Assembly (NCBI GenBank): GCA_035652495.1 | Contig: DASRDS010000315.1 | Coordinates: 1 to 26,495 of the forward strand | Reading direction: 5' to 3' | Source: DASRDS01 sp035652495 | Lineage (GTDB): Bacteria; Gemmatimonadota; Gemmatimonadetes; Gemmatimonadales; Gemmatimonadaceae | DNA length: 26,495 nucleotides | Shown here: in pieces, positions 7,333-15,202 of the stretch | Layout: every line of letters starts with the position of its first letter | How positions within the stretch are numbered: position 1 is the first letter of the stretch | The notes under the pieces: model-generated | The model's input: the letters and a program-made list of their open reading frames with translations, nothing else | Databases searched by the model: none | What the model was told of the DNA's origin: nothing | Position numbers and translations under genes: made by a program

Positions 7333-7352
7333 CTGAATTCAACCTGAATTCA
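7333..7352. promoter_or_regulatory. Tandem direct repeat CTGAATTCA with 11-bp period, candidate SARP binding site
   Basis: CTGAATTCA occurs at 7333-7341 and again at 7344-7352, an 11-bp period equal to about one helical turn. SARP regulators characteristically bind direct heptamer repeats spaced by 11 bp. The repeat ends six bases before the GTG of a SARP-type gene. Each copy also holds the palindrome TGAATTCA. Autoregulation, or control of the divergent gene, is an inference. Confidence 0.5.
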
Positions 7353-7358
7353 CGTTAG

Positions 7359-8180
7359 GTGCGTCTAATCACGTTTGGCGGTCTCGCCCTTTCGCGAGAT
7401 GGCGCCCCCGTTCAAGATCCGCCGATCCAACGGCGCCAGCTCGCCCTCCTCGTTTTTCTCGGTGCCCAAGGGCAGGCCGGAACGACCCGTGAAAGACTGA
7501 TCGAACATTTTTGGCCCGACCGGACAGGCGCCAGGAACTCGCTCGACCAGGCGCTTTCGGCCGCCAGAAGGACACTGGGGCCGGACGCGATCGTGTCATC
7601 CGCTACGACCCTGAGCCTCAATCCGGCGTGCCTGTCTTTAGACCTGCCGGACTTTGACCGGGCGGTCCTGGCGAAGGCTTGGCGCGATGCCATCGCGATC
7701 TATAACGGACCATTCCTGCACGGACTGACACTTGATCGGGCTCCGGCCTTTGCGCGGTGGGTCGAAGGAGAGCGATCGCGTTGCGCCAGGACTTATTCCG
7801 AAGTGCTGGAGCAGTTGGCGATGGAGGCTGATGCCCAAGGCAAACCGGCCGAATCCATCGCGTGGTGGCAGCGGCTGGTCGATGTCGATCCGCTGAGCGC
7901 GCGCGGGACGACCGGGCTCATGCTCGCCCTGGCCGGAAGCGGCGAGCGGGCGGCGGCGCTCGACTTGGCTCGTGCCTACGACAGTCGCGTGGCAGAGGCG
8001 CTCGGCGCCGCGCCCGATCCGGCCATCGGCATGCTGGCCGACTCGTTCCGGCGAGGGAGTCTGCCGTACGGCGTGCAACCGGCGCCCGTGCGGGCTCGGC
8101 CGTCCCGCTGGCGGCTCATTACCATCGGGGCCGTGGTTCTGTTACTTACTGCCATCGCTCTCTTAGGTGTCATGAAATGA
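7359..8180 (+). CDS. Membrane-anchored SARP-type regulator (winged helix + BTAD)
   Basis: The 273-residue protein opens MRLITFGGLALSRDG, then QRRQLALLVFLGAQGQAGTT and HFWPDRTGARNSLDQALSAA, the OmpR-like winged-helix DNA-binding domain of SARP regulators (residues 1-95). A bacterial transcriptional activation domain of helical repeats follows (about 100-235), including YNGPFLHGL, FARWVEGERSR, WWQRLVDVDPLSARG and ALDLARAYDSRV. Residues about 250-271 form one strongly hydrophobic helix (LITIGAVVLLLTAIALLGV) and the protein ends two residues later. DNA-binding and activation domains should therefore be cytoplasmic and tethered to the inner membrane. Longer SARP relatives carry repeats after such a helix; here they are absent. 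The start is a GTG fixed by the winged-helix first strand. The stop overlaps the reductase ATG as ATGA. Confidence 0.85.
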   Translation: MRLITFGGLALSRDGAPVQDPPIQRRQLALLVFLGAQGQAGTTRERLIEHFWPDRTGARNSLDQALSAARRTLGPDAIVSSATTLSLNPACLSLDLPDFDRAVLAKAWRDAIAIYNGPFLHGLTLDRAPAFARWVEGERSRCARTYSEVLEQLAMEADAQGKPAESIAWWQRLVDVDPLSARGTTGLMLALAGSGERAAALDLARAYDSRVAEALGAAPDPAIGMLADSFRRGSLPYGVQPAPVRARPSRWRLITIGAVVLLLTAIALLGVMK

Positions 8181-9694
8181 CGGATCTGCGGAACGAAGGG
8201 ATTCCATGGGCGGATCTTGCCGACGGGGCATCGGTCCCCGGCAAGGTTGGGGACGACGACGTCATCGTGGTGCGCGTCGGCAACGACGTCTTCGCCGTCG
8301 GGGCCACGTGTACGCATTACAGCGGGCCTCTGGCCGAGGGGCTCGTCGTCGGGACGACGGTGCGATGCCCGTGGCATCACGCGTGCTTCGATCTCAAGAC
8401 CGGCGAGGCCTTGCGTGCGCCTGCCTTTAATCCCTTGCCGTGTTGGTCTGTCGAGCGGCGCGGCGATCGGGTGTACGTCGGCGACAAGCGCGATGCTTTT
8501 GCGCATTCCGGGCGTCCGGTCAGCTCGCCTCGCAGCGTCGTCATTATCGGCCTGGGTGCCGCTGGGGCATCGGCTGCCGAGATGCTGCGGCGTCGTGAGT
8601 ACGATGGGGCTATCACTGTCATCGACGATGACTCATCATCACCCGTCGATCGGCCCAATCTTTCTAAAGACTATCTATCGGGGCACGCTCAGCCTGAGTG
8701 GATTCCACTGTGGCCCGAGCATTTCGCCGACGAGCATCGCATCACTATTCGTCGGGCCCACGCTAAGAGCCTCGACCTATCTAGTAAGCAAGTCGTGTTG
8801 GGCGATGGACAGACCGTAAGATATGACGCGCTCATCTTGGCGATGGGGTCTGAGCCAAATCATCTCAATATCCCGGGCGCGATGACCTTGCGTTCGTTTG
8901 CCGATGCGAACGCGATTATCGAAGCGGCCGAGCATACGAAGCGAGCCGTCGTTATTGGGTCGAGTTTTATTGGATTAGAGGTAGCGGCGTCGCTGAGAGA
9001 ACGAAAAGTCGAAGTCGATGTCGTGTCACAGGAGAGCCGGCCACTCGAACGCATCGTCGATCCCCGAGTCTCGACGATGATCCGGTCGCTCCACGAAAAG
9101 CACGGCGTGCGATTCCACATGGGCGCCGAGGTCGCGAAGATCGAGCCGAGCCAGGTGACGTTGCGTGATGGGTCGACCATCGAGGCCGGGTTGGTGATCG
9201 CGGGGATCGGTGTCAAACCGCGCATTGCGTTGGCGCAAGCGGCGGGGCTCGCGATCGACAACGGCGTACTCGTGAACGAGTACCTCGAGACGAGCAAACC
9301 CGGCGTCTGGGCCGCGGGTGACATCGCGCGGTGGCCGGATCCGCATACGGGCCACCGGCTGCGTATCGAGCACTGGGTCGTGGCCGAGCGACAGGGGCAG
9401 ATCGCGGCGGAGAATGTGCTGGGGCTCGCCCGGCGGTTCGATGTCGTGCCGTACTTCTGGAGCCAGCACTACGACACGACCGTGCGTTATCTCGGCTTCT
9501 CGCTGCCATGGCAGCACGTCGCGATCGATGGCGATCTGGCGGCGCATCATGCGGCGGTCGTCTATCGCGCCAGTAAGACCGTCGGATTCGCGACTCTGGA
9601 CGAGGATCGTCTGAATCTCGAGGCCGAGGTCGCGATGGAACGCAATGATGAAAAGGCGCTCGACGCCCTCGTGCCGCCGCGGAACAGCATTTAA
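8177..9694 (+). CDS. Rieske-domain FAD-dependent pyridine nucleotide reductase (AIF-like)
   Basis: The 505-residue protein fuses an N-terminal Rieske domain (about residues 5-105; CTHYSGPL and CPWHHACFD supply the CxH and CxxH ligands) to an FAD/NAD(P)H reductase. The reductase shows VVIIGLGAAGASAAEML (FAD dinucleotide fold), DRPNLSKDYL, LILAMGSEPN, AVVIGSSFIGLEVAASL (NAD(P)H fold) and GVWAAGDIARW (FAD binding), followed by a C-terminal reductase domain. The architecture matches apoptosis-inducing-factor-like reductases and ferredoxin reductases feeding Rieske oxygenases. It transfers electrons from NAD(P)H to an unidentified acceptor and has no membrane segment. The ATG sits inside the stop of the SARP gene (ATGA), so regulator and enzyme are co-translated. 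Whether it serves the Rieske oxygenase at 1-152 is unknown. Confidence 0.92.
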   Translation: MTDLRNEGIPWADLADGASVPGKVGDDDVIVVRVGNDVFAVGATCTHYSGPLAEGLVVGTTVRCPWHHACFDLKTGEALRAPAFNPLPCWSVERRGDRVYVGDKRDAFAHSGRPVSSPRSVVIIGLGAAGASAAEMLRRREYDGAITVIDDDSSSPVDRPNLSKDYLSGHAQPEWIPLWPEHFADEHRITIRRAHAKSLDLSSKQVVLGDGQTVRYDALILAMGSEPNHLNIPGAMTLRSFADANAIIEAAEHTKRAVVIGSSFIGLEVAASLRERKVEVDVVSQESRPLERIVDPRVSTMIRSLHEKHGVRFHMGAEVAKIEPSQVTLRDGSTIEAGLVIAGIGVKPRIALAQAAGLAIDNGVLVNEYLETSKPGVWAAGDIARWPDPHTGHRLRIEHWVVAERQGQIAAENVLGLARRFDVVPYFWSQHYDTTVRYLGFSLPWQHVAIDGDLAAHHAAVVYRASKTVGFATLDEDRLNLEAEVAMERNDEKALDALVPPRNSI

Positions 9695-9740
9695 GCACCC
9701 ACGCCGCAATACTTTCCGACGCTTCGCTCGTCATAGTGAT

Positions 9741-9771
9741 GTCAGTCACGGAGAGCGACTTTCTGACTGAC
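9741..9771. promoter_or_regulatory. Perfect 8-bp inverted repeat upstream of the receiver-ANTAR gene
   Basis: GTCAGTCA at 9741-9748 and TGACTGAC at 9764-9771 are exact reverse complements with a 15-base spacer. The pair lies 30 bases before the GTG at 9801, in the 106-base gap after the reductase gene. It could be an operator or a leader hairpin. No T-run follows, so it is not a standard terminator. Confidence 0.45.
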
Positions 9772-9788
9772 TATCTTCGGGGCACGTC

Positions 9789-9794
9789 AAGGAG
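9789..9794 (+). promoter_or_regulatory. Shine-Dalgarno AAGGAG for the receiver-ANTAR gene
   Basis: AAGGAG ends six bases before the GTG at 9801 and supports that non-ATG start. It also shows that this mRNA carries a leader, in contrast to the leaderless genes elsewhere in the window. Confidence 0.6.
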
Positions 9795-9800
9795 AGTTCA

Positions 9801-10484
9801 GTGAGTTTACGTGTCGTTGTCGCACAATCAGCCGCTGCCCGCTCGCGAGCCATGTCCCAGCGCCTTTCTGCGCTTGGATATGAGGTCGTCGCGCAGGTGA
9901 CGACGATTCGTGAGGCGGTCGATGCGGTGTCGACGACTGAGCCTGATGCGGTGCTGTTTGACGTACATCTGAGCGATGGTCACGGTGTGCATGGCGCGAT
10001 CAGTGTGACGCGCGCGCGCGTTGGTACGGCGGCGCTCGTCCTCTCGGCTCATCCGGCGCTCACGGATCGGGCGGCGCGGCCGAACTGGGGGCCGGTGGCG
10101 TTGATCTCGGCGAACACGGCGGACGTCGATCTGGATGCCGATGTTCAGGAGATCGTGGCGACGGCGCGCGCGATGGCTGAGCCGGAGTTTGCTGAGGCGT
10201 CGTACGAGGAGGTCGTGGACGACGTCGCGGACGACGTGCAAGAGATTCCGGACAGGGATCTGCCTTTGGTTGATATCGCGGTTGATTCAACCGAGGCCGA
10301 ACCGGAACCGGAAGCCGAGTCGCGCGAAGTGGTGGTCGAGCGCGCGGTCGCTCAGATCGTGGCGCGCACGCGGCTCACGCCGGCGGACGCGCTCAAGTTG
10401 ATGGAAGAAGAGGCCGACGAAGACGGCCGCGATATTCTGGAAGTCGCGACGGCGATCTTGGCCGAAGCGGACCAAGCGGCCTAA
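9801..10484 (+). CDS. Degenerate receiver domain protein with C-terminal ANTAR-like domain
   Basis: The 227-residue protein starts MSLRVVVAQSAAARSRAMSQ and contains DAVLFDVHLSDGHG, a CheY-like receiver with a candidate phosphoacceptor Asp54. The usual acidic pair near residue 8 is replaced by AQS, and the conserved Thr/Ser and Lys region reads LVLSAHP and ALISAN, with no Lys-Pro. Phosphorylation may therefore be lost. Residues about 120-170 are a strongly acidic linker rich in Glu, Asp and Val. Residues about 172-224 (ERAVAQIVARTRLTPADALK, EEEADEDGRDILEVATAIL) resemble ANTAR, a three-helix RNA-binding antiterminator domain. ANTAR proteins bind hairpins in nascent RNA to prevent termination. 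No histidine kinase is nearby. The GTG start has a good ribosome binding site. Confidence 0.7.
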   Translation: MSLRVVVAQSAAARSRAMSQRLSALGYEVVAQVTTIREAVDAVSTTEPDAVLFDVHLSDGHGVHGAISVTRARVGTAALVLSAHPALTDRAARPNWGPVALISANTADVDLDADVQEIVATARAMAEPEFAEASYEEVVDDVADDVQEIPDRDLPLVDIAVDSTEAEPEPEAESREVVVERAVAQIVARTRLTPADALKLMEEEADEDGRDILEVATAILAEADQAA

Positions 10485-10504
10485 TTCCGGTCCTGCGTTA
10501 GGTC

Positions 10505-11653
10505 CTACGCGACCGCGACTGCCGCCGGCGAGCTGCCGGTGATGCGCGCATAATCCGCGAACAACTCGTCGAAGATCGCGTCCCATGTCCGCGTGCGCGC
10601 GAACGCCAGCGCCTCACGCGCCAATGTCACGCGCTTGGCGCGGTCGGTCACTAAAGCCAGGACTTGATCGCCGAACATGTCGGCGTTCCCCTCAGGGAAT
10701 GTCAGACCGCGCGTATTCGACAGCAGCTCGCGCGTCGGCCCGACGTCGGCGCCGACGACTGGGAGGCCCGATGCCATGGCCTCGAGGATGACATTGCCGA
10801 ACGTATCGGTCGCCGACGGGAAGGTGAACACATCGGACGAGGCGTAGAACTCACTCAGCTCGCGTCCCGAGAGCCGACCCATGAAGATCGTCCCCGGCGG
10901 CGCGAGCCGACGACACTCGGCTTCATAGGGCCCGTCGCCAGCGATAGCGCACACCACGTTCGCTCCCGCGCGGGCGACGACGCGATGCATGCCCTCCATC
11001 GCGACATCGAGCCCTTTCTCGGCGCCAAGCCGCCCGACATAAGCACAGACGACCGTGTTCTCGCTCGCGCCGAGCCGCGCGCGGAGTGCGGCCGAGCGAT
11101 GCGAGGGCGAGAAGCGGGACGTGTCGACGCCGCGAGACCAGATCGCGGTGTGGATCACGCCGTGCGCTTCGAGCTCTTTTCGGGTGGCTTCGGTCGGCGC
11201 GTAGGTGCGATCGCCGCTGTTGTGGAACCAGCGGAGATACCGCCACGCGAAATCGCTGAGAAAGCCGAGGCCATAGAACTTCGTGTACGCGCTCCAGCTC
11301 GTGTGATACGACGACACGAACGGAATGCCGAGCGCGCGGGAGGCGCGGCGGGCGGCGAGTCCAAGCCCGAAAGGACTGGCGGCGTGCACGATCGTCGGAT
11401 GCCACTCCTCGAGCTCGCGCCGAATGCTCGCCTGGGTCGGCAGCGCGAGCCGATGTTCCGGATAGAGCCAGAAGGGCACGCTCGGCCACCGGCGAATCTC
11501 CGGATCGAACGTCGCGTGCGGATCGGTCGTGGTGTAGACGCGCACCGCGCCACCGCGATCATGCACCGCGTTGACGAGTCGTTCCAGCAACAGCGACACG
11601 CCGTTCAGCTGCGGCAGGTAGCTGTCGCAGAAAAGCGCGAGCCTCAGGTCCAT
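10505..11653 (-). CDS. GT4-family glycosyltransferase (GT-B fold)
   Basis: The 382-residue protein starts MDLRLALFCDSYLPQLNGVS, the nucleotide-sugar transferase opening of GT4 enzymes (PimB/MgtA-like), with PFGLGLAARRASRALG and SSYHTSW in the acceptor domain. The donor domain shows RGVDTSRFSP, YVGRLGAEKGLDV, IAGDGPYEAE, FMGRLSGRELSEFYASSDVF and TDTFGNVILEAMASGLPVV. The first residue of the family's ExxxxxxxE pair is Asp here, as in some glycolipid-forming relatives. It probably adds a hexose to a lipid or diacylglycerol carrier at the cytoplasmic face of the membrane. The ATG at 11653 is preferred over a start at 11707, which would run into the upstream gene; it lies five bases after that gene's stop, so the two are probably co-transcribed. 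Confidence 0.9.
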   Translation of the reverse strand: MDLRLALFCDSYLPQLNGVSLLLERLVNAVHDRGGAVRVYTTTDPHATFDPEIRRWPSVPFWLYPEHRLALPTQASIRRELEEWHPTIVHAASPFGLGLAARRASRALGIPFVSSYHTSWSAYTKFYGLGFLSDFAWRYLRWFHNSGDRTYAPTEATRKELEAHGVIHTAIWSRGVDTSRFSPSHRSAALRARLGASENTVVCAYVGRLGAEKGLDVAMEGMHRVVARAGANVVCAIAGDGPYEAECRRLAPPGTIFMGRLSGRELSEFYASSDVFTFPSATDTFGNVILEAMASGLPVVGADVGPTRELLSNTRGLTFPEGNADMFGDQVLALVTDRAKRVTLAREALAFARTRTWDAIFDELFADYARITGSSPAAVAVA

Positions 11654-11658
11654 CTCGA

Positions 11659-12270
11659 TCACAGATGTAAGATATCGAGGGCCGCGAGACCGGTCACGAC
11701 CTGCCACGCGAAGAGGAGCGCGACAGGGGCCAGTATCAGCAGGCTCGTTTCGGGACTTCCCAACCCAACCAGTCCGCCCGCCGCGGCGATCCAGGCGAGC
11801 ATAGCGGATGTGCGTCGTGTCGGACGTTCGGCGGCCCCGAGCGCGAGCGCCCCGAGCGCCACGATGAAGTTGCCGAATTTGGCGTACATCAAGCCAACGT
11901 CATGCATGGCATCGAACATGGGAGCGCTGGTCCCGTCGCCCGTGGCGTACGCCGCCGCGAGTCGAGTCCCGGCCCGCGCCATGAACGCGATGTCGTAGGC
12001 GTTGAGCGCCAATCCCAGATCGATGAGGGCGAACGCGATGCCAAATCGCACGCCTTCGCCCGGCTCACAGTCGAGTGCACGCACCCACACGCCTGTCATA
12101 ATCAGTGCCGACCCGGCGAGCATGGCCAGGTGAATCGCTCGGAAATGCGACGAAGCCGCGATCTTCGTGAGCTCGGCCGCGGCATCGCCCATGAGCATGG
12201 GATGCAGCAACGAGCCTGTACCTAAGAACACGGTCCCACCGAGCAGGAAGAGCGCGAGCGTCTTTTGCAC
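11659..12270 (-). CDS. Polytopic membrane protein of unknown function
   Basis: The 203-residue protein has about six hydrophobic segments, beginning with LALFLLGGTVFLGTGSLLHP, then LAMLAGSALIMTGVWV, FGIAFALIDLGLALNAYDIA, FGNFIVALGALALGA, LAWIAAAGGLVGLGS and LLILAPVALLFAWQVVTGLA. A His near residue 22, a His-His-like HFRAIHLAM and MFDAMHDVGLMYAKFG could be ligand or metal positions, but no family is recognised. The start is a GTG with AAGGCG directly before it. The stop is five bases before the glycosyltransferase ATG, so it may help in lipid-linked sugar assembly; that is an inference from position only. Confidence 0.65.
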   Translation of the reverse strand: MQKTLALFLLGGTVFLGTGSLLHPMLMGDAAAELTKIAASSHFRAIHLAMLAGSALIMTGVWVRALDCEPGEGVRFGIAFALIDLGLALNAYDIAFMARAGTRLAAAYATGDGTSAPMFDAMHDVGLMYAKFGNFIVALGALALGAAERPTRRTSAMLAWIAAAGGLVGLGSPETSLLILAPVALLFAWQVVTGLAALDILHL

Positions 12271-12386
12271 CGCCTTACAAGGCCGGGCAGGCTCAAGCTA
12301 GTTCCAGACCAGGCTGTTACCCCGAGTTCGCCTCACGCAGGAGTCGGGGCAAGTGACCTATATGATAGTCGTGCCGTCCGTTGGGC

Positions 12387-13502
12387 ATGCCAGCACGGCC
12401 GGTCGGCGTTGTACTCCTGACAATGGTATTGGCCGGATGCTCCAGCGCCCCCGCCGCAACACTCAGTGGGGGCGCTGATAGCCTGTACGTCGGCGCCGCG
12501 TTCGCCAGAGATAGCGGCATCGACACCCGCGGTTACGCGTATGGCGTGAAGCTGGCGCTCGACAAATACAACACGATCCGACCCCACGGCGCGCGGCCGC
12601 TGGCGGTTCGGTACCCGCCCGGCGGCGCCAGCGATGTGCTCATCGCCGCGACGTTCCGCGATGACCCCAAAGTGATCGCCGTGGTCGGACACACGGGCAG
12701 CGCCGCGACCCTCGCGGCGGCGCCCATTTACGCCGACGCCGAGCACAACGGTCGCCATGCGCTCATTGCGATTACGCCGACCGCGACCAATCCCCGCGTC
12801 ACCAAGACGACGCGCTGGGTCTTCCGTGTGTGCCCAACGGACGATGACGCCGCTCGGGCGCTGGCGCGGTTCGCGGCCGAGTCCTTACACGCGAAACGCG
12901 TGGGCATCATCTATCGCGATGATCTCTTCGGGCGCGGCTATACCGCCGCGTTCAAGAGCGAGCTCGCGAATCATCACGTGCCGCTCGTCGAGCGCGACCC
13001 ATATCTCCGCGGCGTCGCCGGCTACGAGGCCTATGCCATCCGGCTCACGCAGCGCGGCGTCGATGCGTTGGTGCTCGCGGGTGGCGCCAACGAGGCGGTC
13101 GATATTCTGCGGGCGGTGAGAAAGGCTGGAAGCCGGGCCAAATTCCTCGGCAGCGACGACCTCGCGAGCTTCAGCGCGGATCCGGTGTTCGCTCGGGAGT
13201 TCGACGGCCTCCGATACACCGCGTTTTATGACCCGGAGCATCAGGTGCCCGCGGCCCGGGAGTTCGCGGCCGCGTATCAAAAAGAGTTCGGCGCGCCGGC
13301 CGATCAGAAGGGAGCGCTGGCCTACGATGCGGCGACGCTGATCGCCGAGGCGGTGTACGCCGTCGGTCCCGACCGCGCGAGTATCCGCAATTGGGTCGCG
13401 CGTGCCCCGGAGCTGAATGGCGTGACCGGCACCATTCGCTTCAGTGGCGCGAGCGGCGATCCGATAGAGAAGCAGGTGGCGATCGGAGCCGTGCACCCGT
13501 GA
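12387..13502 (+). CDS. LivJ-like periplasmic binding lipoprotein (ABC type 1 substrate-binding fold)
   Basis: The 371-residue protein begins MPARPVGVVLLTMVLAGCSS, a lipoprotein signal with lipobox LAGC and Cys18. The mature part follows the branched-chain amino-acid binding-protein (Peripla_BP_6) pattern: LYVGAAFARDSGIDTRGYAY, VRYPPGGASDVLIAATFRDD, VVGHTGSAATLAAAPIY, RWVFRVCPTDDDAARAL, RVGIIYRDDLFGRGYTAAF, ALVLAGGANEAVDILRAV, EFAAAYQKEFGAPADQKGAL and YDAATLIAEAV. It should capture an amino acid, amide or similar small ligand in the periplasm. No permease or ATPase gene is adjacent; instead the stop overlaps the chemoreceptor start as GTGA, pointing to a sensing role. A TTG at 12381 is an alternative start. 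Confidence 0.88.
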   Translation: MPARPVGVVLLTMVLAGCSSAPAATLSGGADSLYVGAAFARDSGIDTRGYAYGVKLALDKYNTIRPHGARPLAVRYPPGGASDVLIAATFRDDPKVIAVVGHTGSAATLAAAPIYADAEHNGRHALIAITPTATNPRVTKTTRWVFRVCPTDDDAARALARFAAESLHAKRVGIIYRDDLFGRGYTAAFKSELANHHVPLVERDPYLRGVAGYEAYAIRLTQRGVDALVLAGGANEAVDILRAVRKAGSRAKFLGSDDLASFSADPVFAREFDGLRYTAFYDPEHQVPAAREFAAAYQKEFGAPADQKGALAYDAATLIAEAVYAVGPDRASIRNWVARAPELNGVTGTIRFSGASGDPIEKQVAIGAVHP

Positions 13503-15202
13503 GCGCGGTCCGTGACCGGCTGGTCTGGGGTTTTGGATCCGTCACGCTGACGCTGTTGGCGTGTGGCGGACTGGGCATCACGGCACTCGAAGTCGTGCAC
13601 TCCGATCTCAAGAAGAGCGTGCATCAGGCCACGGAAGTCAGCGGCCGACTCTCGCTCGTGCGCGATGCGACCCTGCGCTTCGTCACCGTCTCGCAAGCGA
13701 GCCTCATGGCGGCGGGCGCATCGCGCGAGGACTCGTTGCGGTTGGAGCTGCTCGATACGCTCAGCATGCAGGCCGCCGCCCAACATGATGCCCTGATGCA
13801 GACGGCGTCTCTCGGCACTGAGGAGCGGGTCACGCTCGAACGGCTCGCCGAGTTGCAGGGCGATCTCGAGGTGCGATTCGCGGTGGCGCGCGCGTACCGG
13901 GATATCGGCCGGCCGGCCGATGCGTTCCGCGAAGGCACGATCGCCACGCGCGCGGTCGATACGTTGTTCGACGAGGCGGCGGTCATCGCGCGCGCCCAGG
14001 ACTCGCGCACGTCGACGACCCTGTCGCATGTCGAAGGCCTCGTCACCGGTTGGCGCGGGGGACTCATCACGTTGCTGGTGATCGGGCTGGTCGCGACGAT
14101 CGTCTTCACGAGGATGACGGTCCGGGCCGTGACGCATCCGCTCGACCAACTCACGAGCGCGGCCCGCACGCTCGGCGACGGCGATCTGCGGACGACGATC
14201 GCGCCGGACGGACTGGACTCGGAGTACGCCGCGTTCGCGCGGGCGTTCGCGGATACGGCCGCCCGTCTGCGCAAGGCGATCGCCGAAGTGCAGCAAGAAG
14301 CGCAGGAAGTCGCGGACTCGGCGTCGTCACTGACGGCCGCATCCTCCGCGACCGCGGCGTCGACGGGCGAGATCAGCGATGCCGTGTCGCAGGTGGCGAG
14401 CGGCGTGAGCGCGCAGCGTGAGGCGCTCGCGGGTTCGAGTGCGGCCATCCACGATGTGACGCGCTCGACCGAAGGGCTGGCCGACGCGGCCGCACGGGCG
14501 AAGAGCATGGGTGACCGCGTACGCGAGGGTGCCACGCGGATTCGGGATGGCCTCGAAGAAGCGGTGAAGACGTTCGAGCGCGCGGAAGCCGTCATCAACA
14601 TGTCGGGTGACAGTGTCGACGGGCTCCGGTCGACAGCCGAGACGGTGCAACAGTTCGTCGATCGCGTGCGCGAGATCGCCGAGCAGTCGAATCTGCTCGC
14701 GCTCAATGCGGCGATCGAGGCCGCGCGTGCCGGCGACCATGGCCGCGGGTTCGGCGTCGTCGCCAGCGAGGTCCGTCAGCTCGCGACCCAAAGCTCGGCC
14801 GCCGCGAGTGAGGCCGCGCGGATCGTGAACGGTATGCGTGATCAGTTCGCGACGGCGTCGAAGAACTACCGCACGAGTGTCGCGGAGCTTGGCGATGTCG
14901 GTCGCGTCTCTCAAGCGACCGCCGACGCGCTTCAGGCGATCGATGGCGCGGTCGACGGCACCGCCACGATTGCCGTCGCCGTCGCCTCAGCCGCCGACAC
15001 GAGCCGCCAGGCGGTGGAGCAGCTGATCACCCGGGTGCAGTCCACCGCGAAGCAAGCCGACGAGCAGGGTGCGCGTGCCGAGGGCGCTGCCGCCGCGGCC
15101 GAGCAAACCGCCGCCACCGCGCAAGAGGTGGCGGCTACGGCGTCTCACCTCGCCGACTCGGCGCTTCGGCTTCGCACGGTGGCCAGCCGATTCAAGGTCT
15201 GA
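13499..15202 (+). CDS. Methyl-accepting chemotaxis protein
   Basis: The 567-residue protein has a first membrane helix (about residues 8-32), a helical periplasmic domain of roughly 150 residues, a second helix (about 185-206, GGLITLLVIGLVATIVF), a HAMP domain (HPLDQLTSAARTLGDGDLRT) and a long signalling coiled coil. The hairpin tip reads VREIAEQSNLLALNAAIEAA then RAGDHGRGFGVVASEVRQLA, which is the conserved CheA/CheW contact. The C terminus ends SRFKV with no CheR-tethering pentapeptide. The GTG start at 13499 overlaps the stop of the binding-protein gene as GTGA, so ligand-loaded binding protein probably docks on the periplasmic domain. No cheA, cheW or cheR lies nearby. The last 58 bases overlap the convergent ClC gene. 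Confidence 0.93.
   Translation: MSAVRDRLVWGFGSVTLTLLACGGLGITALEVVHSDLKKSVHQATEVSGRLSLVRDATLRFVTVSQASLMAAGASREDSLRLELLDTLSMQAAAQHDALMQTASLGTEERVTLERLAELQGDLEVRFAVARAYRDIGRPADAFREGTIATRAVDTLFDEAAVIARAQDSRTSTTLSHVEGLVTGWRGGLITLLVIGLVATIVFTRMTVRAVTHPLDQLTSAARTLGDGDLRTTIAPDGLDSEYAAFARAFADTAARLRKAIAEVQQEAQEVADSASSLTAASSATAASTGEISDAVSQVASGVSAQREALAGSSAAIHDVTRSTEGLADAAARAKSMGDRVREGATRIRDGLEEAVKTFERAEAVINMSGDSVDGLRSTAETVQQFVDRVREIAEQSNLLALNAAIEAARAGDHGRGFGVVASEVRQLATQSSAAASEAARIVNGMRDQFATASKNYRTSVAELGDVGRVSQATADALQAIDGAVDGTATIAVAVASAADTSRQAVEQLITRVQSTAKQADEQGARAEGAAAAAEQTAATAQEVAATASHLADSALRLRTVASRFKV

Noticed and set aside
10664..11998. 444-codon plus-strand frame opposite the glycosyltransferase and membrane protein genes
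   Set aside because: It spans two recognisable minus-strand genes, is highly Arg-rich and has no plausible domain. GC-rich codon bias opens this frame.
12314..12354. CCCCGA...TCGGGG inverted repeat before the binding-protein gene as a terminator or operator
   Set aside because: The arms are only six bases long with an 18-base spacer and no T-run. In GC-rich DNA this is likely by chance.
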